A DNA stretch of 43,894 bases. Origin: Acinetobacter sp. CFCC 10889. Its GTDB lineage: Bacteria; Pseudomonadota; Gammaproteobacteria; Pseudomonadales; Moraxellaceae. A program made the translations under genes and the position numbers. Below the pieces are notes generated by a model that had not been told where the DNA came from, made no database searches, and saw only the letters and a program-made list of their open reading frames with translations. The stretch's first letter is position 1. The number at the start of each line of letters is the position of its first letter. The stretch is taken from positions 1-43,894 of the forward strand of contig NZ_LQXQ01000034.1 of the NCBI RefSeq assembly GCF_003268395.1. Reading direction: 5' to 3'. Positions 8,918 through 16,300 of the stretch are shown one piece after another.

Positions 8918-9694
8918 ATGACCGATGTACTTCAAGATGATGAATATGAGCGCCGTTTTGCAGGTGTTGCAAAAATTTATGGTGATGAAGAATTTCAACA
9001 TTATGAAAAAAGTCATGTCATGATCATCGGTATTGGTGGGGTCGGTTCATGGGCGGTTGAAGCTTTGGCTCGTACAGGTGTAGGCGAGTTGACTTTGGTG
9101 GATATGGACTCGATTGCAGCATCGAATATCAATCGTCAGTTGCCCGCCATGACTTCAACCTTGGGGCAAGAAAAAATTGAAGTGATGGCAGAGCGTTGCC
9201 GTTCAATTAACCCAAGAATTAAAATCAATTTAGTCGATGATTATCTCAGTGCTGACAATATCAAAGAGGTTTTGGCAGAAAAACCTGATCTGATTTTAGA
9301 TTGCATTGATGATGTTAAAGCCAAACTTGCGCTTATGTTACATTGCCGTTTTAATAAAATTCCTTTGATCGTATCGGGTGGTGCAGGTGGAAAACTTGAT
9401 CCACTGAAAATCCGTGTCGCGGATTTGTCGAAGACAGAACAAGACCCAATGCTTGCTAAACTGCGGACTCAGCTTCGTGGAATGGGGATCTGTAAAAAGC
9501 CAAAAGATAAATTTGGCATTACCTGTGTCTATTCGATTGATAATCCATTTTCCAGTGCAGATGTGTGTGCAAGCGCAGGTTTACGTTGCGGTGGCTACGG
9601 TTCAGCAGTGGTGGTGACATCCAGTTTTGCGATGGTGGCAGTGGCGGAAGTGTTGAAAAAGCTGGATAAAATGAGTTTAACCAAAGGAAAATGA
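8918..9694 (+). CDS. tcdA: tRNA threonylcarbamoyladenosine dehydratase
   Basis: TcdA (also CsdL/YgdL) uses ATP to cyclise t6A37 into ct6A in ANN-decoding tRNAs. This 258-residue protein has the E1/ThiF/MoeB Rossmann fold: the nucleotide-binding GIGGVGS at residues 38-44, VDMD at 61-64 and the SNINRQL motif at 69-75. The DDVKAK segment and later Cys-rich ADVCASAGLRCGGYGS are typical of the TcdA branch. ATG at 8918 is used; an ATG five bases upstream is out of frame. It acts in the cytoplasm, usually with the CsdA-CsdE sulfur-transfer proteins, which are not in this window. Confidence 0.95.
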   Translation: MTDVLQDDEYERRFAGVAKIYGDEEFQHYEKSHVMIIGIGGVGSWAVEALARTGVGELTLVDMDSIAASNINRQLPAMTSTLGQEKIEVMAERCRSINPRIKINLVDDYLSADNIKEVLAEKPDLILDCIDDVKAKLALMLHCRFNKIPLIVSGGAGGKLDPLKIRVADLSKTEQDPMLAKLRTQLRGMGICKKPKDKFGITCVYSIDNPFSSADVCASAGLRCGGYGSAVVVTSSFAMVAVAEVLKKLDKMSLTKGK

Positions 9695-9703
9695 GCTAAA
9701 AAT

Positions 9704-10315
9704 ATGCGCGCATTTAATAAAAAATATGATTTTGCATTTCAATTGCATATACAAATTCGAGATTCAAAGCCTGCCATTTGGCGGCGTGTTTTAGTGCCAG
9801 CAGATTATAATTTTGGGCAATTACATCAAGTAATCCAAGCGGCATTTTCTTGGCAAGGTCATCATTTGCATCTTTTTACTTTGCCTATTTTAACTGATCA
9901 TGGAATTGATCAAATTCAGTTTGAAACTTTTCATGAAGGGTATGAACCACTAGGAGTTGATTCTGTAAATGAAACAGAACATCAACTCAAAGATCATTTA
10001 ACCGTTAGTACAGCGTTGGATTATCACTATGATTTTGGTGATGATTGGATTCACGATATTGTGGTTGAGGGCTATTTGATTCAACTTAAGAAGCAGAAAT
10101 ATCCAGCATGTATTGATGGAGAAAATCATCATGCATTTGAGGATATTGGTGGAATTTGGGGCTATCAACATGTGGTTGAGATTTTAGCTGACCCTGAACA
10201 TGAGAAGCATAAAAAACTAAAAGCATGGCTCAAAGCAAGTTATGGCGCAGCAAAAGTCAATAAATTTGATCCTACTGCATTTGAGGCTAAAAAGATAAAA
10301 TTTAACATCCAATAA
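9704..10315 (+). CDS. plasmid pRiA4b ORF-3-like family protein
   Basis: The 203-residue product matches the PRiA4_ORF3 family in layout. It has the N-terminal block LHIQIRDSKPAIWRRVLVP, the central GQLHQVIQAAFSW-x-x-HHLHLF block and, near the C-terminus, YHYDFGDDWIHDI followed by P-x-C-x-x-G and ED-I-GG-W-GY. The family is widespread on chromosomes and plasmids, but its molecular function is not established. The gene starts only 9 bases after tcdA, so the two probably form one transcript. No membrane segment or signal peptide is visible. Confidence 0.9.
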   Translation: MRAFNKKYDFAFQLHIQIRDSKPAIWRRVLVPADYNFGQLHQVIQAAFSWQGHHLHLFTLPILTDHGIDQIQFETFHEGYEPLGVDSVNETEHQLKDHLTVSTALDYHYDFGDDWIHDIVVEGYLIQLKKQKYPACIDGENHHAFEDIGGIWGYQHVVEILADPEHEKHKKLKAWLKASYGAAKVNKFDPTAFEAKKIKFNIQ

Positions 10316-10409
10316 ATGATTTTCCCTCTGATGCTCAATTTTATTCATTGTCTTATTTAGTTTGAAAATGAGATACTTATGCGATAAAAAATTAGCATTT
10401 GGAGGGGAA

Positions 10410-10943
10410 ATGCGTTCATTATTATTAGCATTATTTATCGTTTTTGCTGTGGGGTGTAACTACTTTATATCGACTGAGCAAATCGCCAAAGACGTTAAAG
10501 AACAAATCCAACAAGAATTTGATACTCAGTCACAATTTAAAGATTATCATTTTAAAATTAATAATTTAACAGTAATCAAACAACAAGGTAATCAATATAA
10601 AGGTTTGGCTGAAGTACTTTATGAAGGGCAAGTGCATCGCATCGCTGTGAATATTTTAATGGATGGTGAAAAATACATTTGGGAAATTCCTGCGGAAAAT
10701 TTTAATTTTGTGCGTAACATCGAACTTGAGAAATACCAAAAAGAATTAGACGATCGGCTGAATAGTATACAGCTTGAGGCTGAAGATCATCTTTCTTATT
10801 CAAGAGAAACAGAGGGTGCTGATGCAAAAGCCGATGGCGCTGATGCAACTTATTATAGTGAAGAAGATGTGCAATCTGCCGCAGAAGAAGCAGTAGAAGC
10901 TGCGGCAATGGCTGAGGAAGAAACTGTATACGAGTCGCAATAA
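10410..10943 (+). CDS. small lipoprotein with acidic C-terminus
   Basis: I chose the ATG at 10410 because a strong GGAGGGG ribosome site (10401-10407) precedes it and because the protein then begins with a proper lipoprotein signal (MRSLLLALFIVFAVGC). A longer in-frame start at 10362 would bury the signal. The 177-residue product has a middle region with alternating hydrophobic residues (about 30-90), reminiscent of small periplasmic beta-rich domains. Its tail is Ala/Glu/Asp-rich (EGADAKADGADATYY, AAEEAVEAAAMAEEE) and likely disordered. Function is unknown. A hairpin terminator follows. Confidence 0.7.
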   Translation: MRSLLLALFIVFAVGCNYFISTEQIAKDVKEQIQQEFDTQSQFKDYHFKINNLTVIKQQGNQYKGLAEVLYEGQVHRIAVNILMDGEKYIWEIPAENFNFVRNIELEKYQKELDDRLNSIQLEAEDHLSYSRETEGADAKADGADATYYSEEDVQSAAEEAVEAAAMAEEETVYESQ

Positions 10944-10954
10944 TTCAAGTAAAG

Positions 10955-10996
10955 ATAAGACTGATTTTTTATTTCATTAGGTCAGTCTTATTTTTA
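10955..10996 (+). terminator. terminator-like hairpin after the lipoprotein gene
   Basis: Arms ATAAGACTGA (10955-10964) and TCAGTCTTAT (10982-10991) are perfect, with a 17-base loop and a T-run after the second arm. The long loop lowers confidence. Confidence 0.65.
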
Positions 10997-11121
10997 TCAA
11001 CATTTAAAGTGAATATTGAGACTTGATTTAGCAATAAAAAACCTAAAAAACTGCCATTGTGTCAGTACAATGAATCTACTAGAGTGACTTTAGTTTAATC
11101 ATACATATGCTATCGTGAACG

Positions 11122-11526
11122 ATGAATACAACAATTAAAAATACCCAACGTTATAATTTTTTATCTGCTTTTTTTGCTTTTCTACTTTGGGGCTCATGGT
11201 CATTTTATATCAATATGAGTCAAGGTAGCTTAAAAGCAGGGATTATTTCAGGGCTTGCACAAGGGATTTGTAGTTTTATTATTACTTTGGTGATTACCCA
11301 TTTGATCGAAAAACAATTTAATTTTTATCAAGCGCAAGGGTTGAAATTATTACTTCCACCGATTTGTACAGTTCTTTTCACAGGCAGTATATTGGTTTTA
11401 GTACATCATTTGATTCAGACACCGAATATTTTAAAAACAGTTGCACCTGCATTAACTGTTGCTTTCATTTTTGCATTTGTCACCAATTTAAAACTTTATA
11501 AGCAATATCAAAATGTTGAATTGTGA
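11122..11526 (+). CDS. conserved small inner-membrane protein, unknown function
   Basis: The 134-residue protein is almost entirely hydrophobic, with four predicted membrane segments at about residues 14-32, 38-60, 76-96 and 104-122. Short loops separate them, and the C-terminus is polar (LKLYKQYQNVEL). I do not recognise a named family. It lies 12 bases upstream of the CDP-alcohol phosphatidyltransferase gene and shares its strand, so the two are probably co-transcribed; a link to lipid metabolism is only a guess from position. The start ATG has a weak ribosome site. Confidence 0.7.
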   Translation: MNTTIKNTQRYNFLSAFFAFLLWGSWSFYINMSQGSLKAGIISGLAQGICSFIITLVITHLIEKQFNFYQAQGLKLLLPPICTVLFTGSILVLVHHLIQTPNILKTVAPALTVAFIFAFVTNLKLYKQYQNVEL

Positions 11527-11538
11527 GGGAAATACACG

Positions 11539-12204
11539 ATGTCACAGGAAAATAACTCACCTGAAAACCGCCGTCCACTGAAAGTACGTGGGGTAGGGTT
11601 GGTGAATCAATTTGCCAAATGGTTAAGCCAAAAGTCAATTACGCCTAATCACATTTCATTGCTCAGTATTGTTTTTGCAGCGTTTGCCGCAGCATGTTTA
11701 TTTGCTGTGCCATATTATGTTGGAATGACACAACTCGCATTGTATCTTTTAGCGGCATTGTTTATTCAAGGTCGATTATTATGCAATTTATTTGATGGCT
11801 TGGTGGCGATTGAAGGTGGCAAATCAACGGCTTCAGGTGAGCTATTTAATGATATTCCAGATCGTATTTCTGATCCTTTGATTATCATTGCGGCAGGCTA
11901 TTCGATCGTTTGTGTAGGCTATGGTGATATTTTAGGATGGTGTGGTGCATTGTTGGCAGTGTTGACGGCTTATGTACGGACATTAGCGGTATCGATTGGT
12001 GCACCTGCAAATTTTACAGGTCCAATGGCAAAACAACATCGTATGGCATTATTAACAGTAGCTTGTGTTCTTAGTGCAGTTGAACAGTGGATTTGGCAAC
12101 ATGATTTTGTGATGCTAGCTGCGTTGGTGCTATTAAATCTAGGTGCAGCAATCACAACATGGCGTAGAACTGCTTTGGCATATCGCTTTTTAGAAAATAA
12201 ATAA
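11539..12204 (+). CDS. CDP-alcohol phosphatidyltransferase family protein with divergent motif
   Basis: This 221-residue integral membrane protein has about six hydrophobic segments and one CDP-alcohol phosphotransferase signature at residues 83-108. The canonical motif is D-x2-D-G-x2-A-R-x8-G-x3-D-x3-D. Here it reads N83-x2-D86-G87-x2-A90-I91-x8-G100-x3-N104-x3-D108. Two metal-ligand Asp positions are therefore Asn, and the Arg is Ile. The family transfers a phospho-alcohol from or to CDP-linked lipids. The substitutions suggest a subfamily with altered metal or substrate binding, or no activity. A GAGGGA ribosome site precedes the ATG. The exact substrate cannot be told from sequence. Confidence 0.8.
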   Translation: MSQENNSPENRRPLKVRGVGLVNQFAKWLSQKSITPNHISLLSIVFAAFAAACLFAVPYYVGMTQLALYLLAALFIQGRLLCNLFDGLVAIEGGKSTASGELFNDIPDRISDPLIIIAAGYSIVCVGYGDILGWCGALLAVLTAYVRTLAVSIGAPANFTGPMAKQHRMALLTVACVLSAVEQWIWQHDFVMLAALVLLNLGAAITTWRRTALAYRFLENK

Positions 12205-12232
12205 TGCAAACATTGCTGTAAATATTCATATA

Positions 12233-12259
12233 AATAAGCTCCCATTTCGGGAGCTTATT
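12233..12259. terminator. bidirectional terminator between convergent genes
   Basis: Perfect 11-bp arms AATAAGCTCCC (12233-12243) and GGGAGCTTATT (12249-12259) enclose a 5-base loop, with A-rich and T-rich flanks. It lies between the plus-strand phosphatidyltransferase gene and the minus-strand dusA. Confidence 0.9.
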
Positions 12260-12262
12260 ACT

Positions 12263-13282
12263 TTAGTTTTGTTTTTCTAAAATATATTCTTCAGTACGCT
12301 TCATAGCTTCTTTGATATTCACAATGGCATTTTCAAGATCAGCAAAAGTTTTGGCATTGCCTCCACTTAAAGCCTGACGCCATTTTCGTGCACCAGGAAG
12401 ATTTTGGAATAAACCTAGAATATGACGAGTAATGATCGACAATGGTGCTCCTTCCTCCATACGCTTAGCAATGTATGGCAACATTTGATCGATAATGTCA
12501 AAACGATCAGGTATGTCCAAATTCCACAATTGACCCAACTCAGCCAATAGATATGGATTGTGATAAGCCTCACGTCCAATCATCACACCATCAACATGCT
12601 TTAAATGCTCCTGCGTTTCCGCAAAGGTTTTAATGCCACCATTGATTTCAATCAATAAATTTGGACGTTCTTGTTTTAAACGATAGACATCTTCATAACG
12701 CAGTGGTGGAACATCACGGTTTTCTTTGGGTGATAAACCTTGTAGCAGTGCAATGCGGGCATGTACGATAAAGTTATCACAACCTGTTTTTGCCACTGTA
12801 TCGACAAAGTGCAGCATTTCTTCATAAGACTGCATGTCATCAATACCGATTCGATGTTTGACTGTGACAGGAATATCGACAGCATTACGCATTTCAGCAA
12901 TACATTCCGCTACCAAATCAGGTTCTGCCATTAAACATGCGCCGATTTTATTATTCTGTACACGGTCACTTGGGCAGCCAACATTGAGATTAACCTCATT
13001 ATAACCCCAGTCTTGTGCCATTTTTGTACAAGTCGCAAGGTCTTTGGCATTTGAACCACCCAACTGTAAAACGATGGGATGTTCTTCATGGTTATAGTCT
13101 AAATGACGATTTGCGCCACCGTAGATGATTGCACCTGTAGTCACCATTTCGGTATAAAGAATCACGTTTGGATTAAAGAGACGTGCAAAAAAACGATAAT
13201 CACGGGTTGTCCAATCCATCATAGGTGCAACGGATATACGTGGAAGCCTTAATATATCAGTGTTTTGTTTTAAATCAGTCAT
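12263..13282 (-). CDS. dusA: tRNA-dihydrouridine(20/20a) synthase DusA
   Basis: DusA is an FMN-dependent reductase that converts U20/U20a in tRNA D-loops to dihydrouridine. The 339-residue protein has the TIM-barrel start SVAPMMDWTTRD (residues 17-28), TEMVTTGAI, the catalytic Cys103 in NVGCPSDRVQ, VKHRIGID, and the phosphate-binding NGGIK and GREAYHNP motifs, all typical of the DusA branch. The 5' end of dusA is a known attachment site for a family of tyrosine-integrase prophages and islands, and a phage integrase lies 119 bases upstream. The first codons and the upstream region are therefore probably phage-derived or restored at integration. The coding frame remains intact. Confidence 0.96.
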   Translation of the reverse strand: MTDLKQNTDILRLPRISVAPMMDWTTRDYRFFARLFNPNVILYTEMVTTGAIIYGGANRHLDYNHEEHPIVLQLGGSNAKDLATCTKMAQDWGYNEVNLNVGCPSDRVQNNKIGACLMAEPDLVAECIAEMRNAVDIPVTVKHRIGIDDMQSYEEMLHFVDTVAKTGCDNFIVHARIALLQGLSPKENRDVPPLRYEDVYRLKQERPNLLIEINGGIKTFAETQEHLKHVDGVMIGREAYHNPYLLAELGQLWNLDIPDRFDIIDQMLPYIAKRMEEGAPLSIITRHILGLFQNLPGARKWRQALSGGNAKTFADLENAIVNIKEAMKRTEEYILEKQN

Positions 13283-13296
13283 TTAAGCACCTATGA
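13219..13296 (-). promoter_or_regulatory. attachment-site region and dusA translation start with self-complementary leader
   Basis: On the minus strand an AGGTG ribosome site (13288-13292) lies five bases before the dusA ATG. It is inside TCATAGGTGC (13287-13296), which is perfectly complementary to GCACCTATGA in dusA codons about 19-22 (13219-13228). The coding copy covers the APMM segment where, as I recall the published work, dusA-specific integrases recombine. The left att core is therefore probably in this interval; its partner is outside the window. Confidence 0.5.
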
Positions 13297-13300
13297 GCAT

Positions 13301-13315
13301 TCGTATCATTTACGA
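13301..13315. repeat. short inverted repeat between dusA and int
   Basis: TCGTA (13301-13305) and TACGA (13311-13315) flank TCATT. It lies just outside the dusA start and could be a core-type binding site or an operator for dusA or int. The role is inferred only from position. Confidence 0.35.
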
Positions 13316-13340
13316 TAAATTTGTATCTTTTCCTATCTTT

Positions 13341-13399
13341 TTGCAACTCTTGCAACTATATTTGCAACCATTCCCCGTTCATTTGAAAAATAGTTGCAA
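13341..13399. repeat. TTGCAAC repeats upstream of int (putative integrase arm sites)
   Basis: Three direct copies of TTGCAAC lie at 13341-13347, 13350-13356 and 13362-13368, with an inverted copy GTTGCAA at 13393-13399 ending just before the integrase ATG. Clustered short repeats beside the core att site are typical arm-type sites of tyrosine integrases. Overlap with the int start would allow autorepression. Confidence 0.55.
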
Positions 13400-13401
13400 G
13401 C

Positions 13402-14583
13402 ATGGGCTATATCACAGAGTTAAAATCCAAAACTAAAGGTACCAGATACAAGGCTGTGATCAATATTCGCAAGCCAAGTGAGGGTATCGAGTACTTTGAT
13501 ACCGAAACATTTAGTACCAGAGCTTTGGCAAAAGCATGGCTAAAAAGAGAAGAGGACAGATTAGAAAAGAATCCTCACTTGTTGTCAACAGACAAAAATG
13601 CTGTGGCATCTGCAGCCATGTCTTTGGCATCCGCCATTACCAGGTATAAAACTGAAATATCGGATTATGGTAGGACCAAGGCATTCACATTAGAGATGCT
13701 GAAAAAGTTCGATATTTCTCAAAAGTCCTTGGCAGATCTGAAACGCACTGACTATGCAAATCATGCGCTTCGTCGTCGAGAGGGCTATAAAAATGAAAAT
13801 TATGACTTAGATCCTGTCGAGCCGAGTACCATACTTTTTGAATTTCAGTGCATGAAATCGGTGTTAGATCATGCTGAATTACTTTGGGGTGTAGAGATTG
13901 ACTTCAATGAGTATGAAAAGGCAGTCAAAGGGCTAAGAAAGTCTCGTGTGATTTCTGAGTCTGAAGAGCGTAATCGCTTGCCAACGACAAAAGAGTTGCA
14001 GGACCTAACAACGTATGCGTACATGGATTTTCATTTAAAGAATTATTCTAATACGCCACTTTATTTGATTATGTGGTTAGATATTTATACAGGTCGTCGG
14101 CTTGGTGAATTGCCACGGCTTGAAATTCAGCACTATGATCGTGAGCATAAAAAATGGTATTTGGAAGGCGTTAAGCATCCAACAAAAAAGAACAATGATA
14201 AATGGTTTGTGGTCTCAGATGAAGCTGCAGAAATTATTGATGAGTTATTGAAGCCTGAAATGCGTAAAAAAATGCTGTTGCGTGGCGGTGATGATCGGTA
14301 CCTGATCCCGATTCATGAGGAAAATATTGCACGTCATTGGCAGAAAATTAAGAAACAAGCAGGCATTGATGATTTACGTTTTCATGACCTTCGGCATGAG
14401 GCTGCAACACGATTGGCAGAGCAGGGCTTAACGGTACCGCAGATCCAGCAGTATACTTTGCACGATGACTGGAATAGTCTGAAACGATATGTCAATTTAG
14501 ATATTATTCGAAAGAATCTGCTCACTTATAAGCAAGCGATTGAAGTAGTTAAGATGACGGTAGTAGCCAAATTTATTAGATAA
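13402..14583 (+). CDS. int: phage tyrosine integrase, dusA-associated type
   Basis: This site-specific recombinase inserts and excises the prophage. The 393-residue protein has an N-terminal arm-binding region (about 1-60), a SAM-like core-binding region (about 75-190) and the catalytic domain. Catalytic residues visible are Arg233 (TGRRLGE), His328 and Arg331 (FHDLRHE), His354 (LHDDW) and the nucleophile Tyr363 (KRYVNL). Its place next to the 5' end of dusA, pointing away, fits the known dusA-associated integrase family. The ATG at 13402 has no good Shine-Dalgarno; the repeat GTTGCAA directly precedes it. Expression may be weak or repressed by the protein itself. Confidence 0.95.
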   Translation: MGYITELKSKTKGTRYKAVINIRKPSEGIEYFDTETFSTRALAKAWLKREEDRLEKNPHLLSTDKNAVASAAMSLASAITRYKTEISDYGRTKAFTLEMLKKFDISQKSLADLKRTDYANHALRRREGYKNENYDLDPVEPSTILFEFQCMKSVLDHAELLWGVEIDFNEYEKAVKGLRKSRVISESEERNRLPTTKELQDLTTYAYMDFHLKNYSNTPLYLIMWLDIYTGRRLGELPRLEIQHYDREHKKWYLEGVKHPTKKNNDKWFVVSDEAAEIIDELLKPEMRKKMLLRGGDDRYLIPIHEENIARHWQKIKKQAGIDDLRFHDLRHEAATRLAEQGLTVPQIQQYTLHDDWNSLKRYVNLDIIRKNLLTYKQAIEVVKMTVVAKFIR

Positions 14584-14830
14584 ATTGACAAAAGTATACT
14601 TGATGTAAAAAATACTTTAATCACGGTTAAATATTATGCTATAACTGTTCAAACAATAAATATGGAGTCAAAATATGATTTATAATGTAAAACTGAAATA
14701 ATAAAAATATTTCAAGTATTTTTTGTACTATAATGTATAATCATCGACCAAATTTAACTTTGTTGAGTTTTTTTGTAAAGAGACATTGAATTTTTACAAA
14801 AAACTGCCATATATAATATGAGGCTTAGCT
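14584..14830. other. AT-rich gap after int with hairpin and possible promoter
   Basis: Two overlapping TATAAT hexamers (14729-14734 and 14736-14741) could serve as -10 elements, but no good -35 is seen. An 11-bp perfect inverted repeat, TTTTTTGTAAA (14769-14779) and TTTACAAAAAA (14793-14803), forms a hairpin. It lacks a T-run after the second arm in the plus direction, so it may be a leader structure for the next gene rather than a terminator. Confidence 0.35.
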
Positions 14831-15157
14831 TTGGACGATGCTATTAAAGATATTTATTTACGTGTTCTAAACATTGCAAATAAATTTTTGAAAGAAAGTA
14901 AAATTGTTTCATTAAATATTGAGTATTTAAGCAAAATTGATCCTAGTGCTGAAGAGGTTGCTAAGATCATGCATCAATTAGCTAATATTCTTGAAGATCT
15001 CGAATGTGAAGATCAAAATATTACTTTAAATGTTAAGCAGTGTATCTGGGTTATAGAAGGCATTGCTAACGCTATAGTGGCAGGTGAGTCAACAGAGGAA
15101 ATGGAAAGCTTATACTCTAAGCTTGAAAAACATGTAAATGTACCTGTTCCGCTATAG
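14831..15157 (+). CDS. hypothetical phage protein, helical, TTG start
   Basis: The 108-residue product is predicted mostly helical (LRVLNIANKFLKESK, AEEVAKIMHQLANILEDLE, EGIANAIVAGES). It has no signal peptide, membrane helix or metal motif, and I do not recognise the family. The TTG at 14831 is the first usable start; GAGG at 14820-14823 is at suitable distance, and an ATG at 14818 is out of frame. It precedes a 49-residue gene and then a terminator, so the two form a small rightward unit separate from the leftward operon. Such genes beside int are often lysogenic cargo, but nothing shows a function. Confidence 0.55.
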   Translation: MDDAIKDIYLRVLNIANKFLKESKIVSLNIEYLSKIDPSAEEVAKIMHQLANILEDLECEDQNITLNVKQCIWVIEGIANAIVAGESTEEMESLYSKLEKHVNVPVPL

Positions 15158-15182
15158 AATTGAACTTGACTGAGGAATGATG

Positions 15183-15332
15183 ATGAAAAACTTTAAAGAA
15201 ATCCGTCGTGAGTATTTAATTAACAAAGCTAATGAATTATTAGATCGCGCAGATTTGTTAGTTGATCGAATTATTGCTAATGCACATACTGCTGAACAAG
15301 CTAGAGAACAGAAGGCTAAGAAAGCTGCTTAA
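15183..15332 (+). CDS. small basic/helical phage protein, 49 residues
   Basis: Three consecutive ATG codons start at 15177, 15180 and 15183. The third is best spaced from the GAGGA ribosome site (15172-15176). The protein (MKNFKEIRREYLINKANELL ... EQAREQKAKKAA) is highly charged and likely one long amphipathic helix ending in a Lys/Ala tail. It follows the 108-residue gene by 25 bases and is followed at once by a strong terminator. No family is recognised. Confidence 0.5.
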   Translation: MKNFKEIRREYLINKANELLDRADLLVDRIIANAHTAEQAREQKAKKAA

Positions 15333-15352
15333 TCTTTTGTACAGAGTATTAA

Positions 15353-15381
15353 AAAAAAGCCTCTAATTTAGAGGCTTTTTT
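15353..15381. terminator. strong bidirectional terminator
   Basis: Perfect 13-bp arms (15353-15365 and 15369-15381), AAAAAAGCCTCTA and TAGAGGCTTTTTT, enclose a 3-base loop. It closes both the rightward small-gene unit and the leftward operon that ends at 15461. Confidence 0.92.
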
Positions 15382-15460
15382 CATTTAATAGTTGAGAAAG
15401 CAGTGCCTCTCCAGTACAGCAATCGATTTGCCCTTTTTCATAAAAACGTCATGGTTTAAA

Positions 15461-15757
15461 TTAGTGTGCATATTGTTCACCATTCATAGCTTTGTGATCG
15501 TGCTGAGCCAATGCCGTTTGCTGATCGATATACATAGCAAGATCTGCAAGATTGACCATCCAAGATGCTTTTTGCTTTTCGCCAAGCCGTGCAACAGGGA
15601 AAGGTAATTCCTGTTTCACAGCTTTACGTTTAGCAATTTCAAGTGACATGTGGCCCAAGTAATCTTCAACTACAAGTTCAAGCGGAACCACTGGAGACAT
15701 ATAGCGCAACACAAGCATCGTGTACGTGTTGATACGTGGGGCAAAATTATTTTTCAC
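15461..15757 (-). CDS. pyocin activator PrtN-family regulator
   Basis: The 98-residue product matches the PrtN family: the block VPLELVVEDYLGHMSLEIAKRKA followed by LPFPVARLGEKQKASWMVNLADLAMYIDQQ is the family pattern. In Pseudomonas aeruginosa PrtN activates pyocin genes after RecA-triggered loss of the PrtR repressor. Here the gene is last in a leftward operon next to a CI repressor, so it may regulate phage or host genes; the target is unknown. It overlaps the preceding gene by 4 bases. The DNA-binding role is inferred from the family. Confidence 0.75.
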   Translation of the reverse strand: MKNNFAPRINTYTMLVLRYMSPVVPLELVVEDYLGHMSLEIAKRKAVKQELPFPVARLGEKQKASWMVNLADLAMYIDQQTALAQHDHKAMNGEQYAH

Positions 15758-15945
15758 TTCAGTTCCCCTAATTCTTTCAAGATACGCTCAGCTTTTTTGA
15801 CATCAACAGTTGCGGGTACTACATGCTGACCAGACATGTGAAAAGTAATGACAGGTACGCCATTGTTATTGCGGATCACCACGTTGTTCACATTGCTGAT
15901 ATTGATAATGTGCTTAGTGTGGTTTAAATCGGTAAATTGGAGCAT
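15754..15945 (-). CDS. hypothetical phage protein, 63 residues
   Basis: I start the gene at the ATG at 15945 because the strong GGAGG ribosome site lies directly upstream; an upstream in-frame start at 15963 would include that site in the coding part. The protein begins MLQFTDLNHTKHIINISNVN, has a run of beta-forming residues and ends with a charged helix (VDVKKAERILKELGELK). The fold looks like a small beta-sheet domain of unknown function. Its start shares one base with the stop of the 46-residue membrane protein (TAATG), and its end overlaps the PrtN-like gene, so translation is likely coupled along the operon. Confidence 0.65.
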   Translation of the reverse strand: MLQFTDLNHTKHIINISNVNNVVIRNNNGVPVITFHMSGQHVVPATVDVKKAERILKELGELK

Positions 15946-16085
15946 TAACTTTCCTCCACACATTGATTTTTCAAGCTTTCAGCTTGATTTTTTAAATCAG
16001 TTGCATGCTGAAAAAGTGCAGCTAAAACAACGACAAATGGTGCAATAATAAAAATAAATACAGCAGCAATATGTAAATAATTCAT
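15945..16085 (-). CDS. small membrane protein, 46 residues
   Basis: The gene is defined by overlaps at both ends: its ATG lies in the ATGA overlap with the upstream Cys-rich gene, and its TAA overlaps the next start. The product (MNYLHIAAVFIFIIAPFVVV ...) has one membrane helix at about residues 6-25 followed by a short polar helix (HATDLKNQAESLKNQCVEES). A single-pass peptide in a lysogeny operon could be a superinfection-exclusion or toxin-like protein, but there is no direct evidence. Confidence 0.6.
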   Translation of the reverse strand: MNYLHIAAVFIFIIAPFVVVLAALFQHATDLKNQAESLKNQCVEES

Positions 16086-16300
16086 GTCACATACTCCATT
16101 GCTTCTAAAGCCACATTTAAATGTTTTTCTTCATCAGATACCCAGCTTAAATACTCTTCATCGATTTCTTTAAGCGTGCATTCGCAGCATTTTAATGGGT
16201 GATGTTCACAGCCTTCAGGTTCAGCAATCAGACAATGGCAGCATTGCTCGTCTGTGAAATTTGGGCTCTGGGTGGCACATGGGTGATTGGTTTTTTTCAT
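16082..16300 (-). CDS. Cys/His-rich small protein, possible zinc binder
   Basis: The 72-residue product carries ten Cys/His residues in its first 41 positions, including CCHC (Cys20, Cys21, Cys23), Cys31 followed by EHH, and CCEC (Cys38, Cys39, Cys41). This looks like a compact double zinc site. The rest is an acidic helical tail. It overlaps both neighbours by 4 bases. I do not recognise a named family; phage proteins with such clusters are usually structural zinc ribbons, but its role is unknown. Confidence 0.65.
   Translation of the reverse strand: MKKTNHPCATQSPNFTDEQCCHCLIAEPEGCEHHPLKCCECTLKEIDEEYLSWVSDEEKHLNVALEAMEYVT

Noticed and set aside
9414..9617. Open frame inside tcdA
   Set aside because: A shadow frame of a well-conserved gene.
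14674..14700. 8-residue frame with GGAG upstream, after int
   Set aside because: Too short and in very AT-rich sequence; nothing supports translation.
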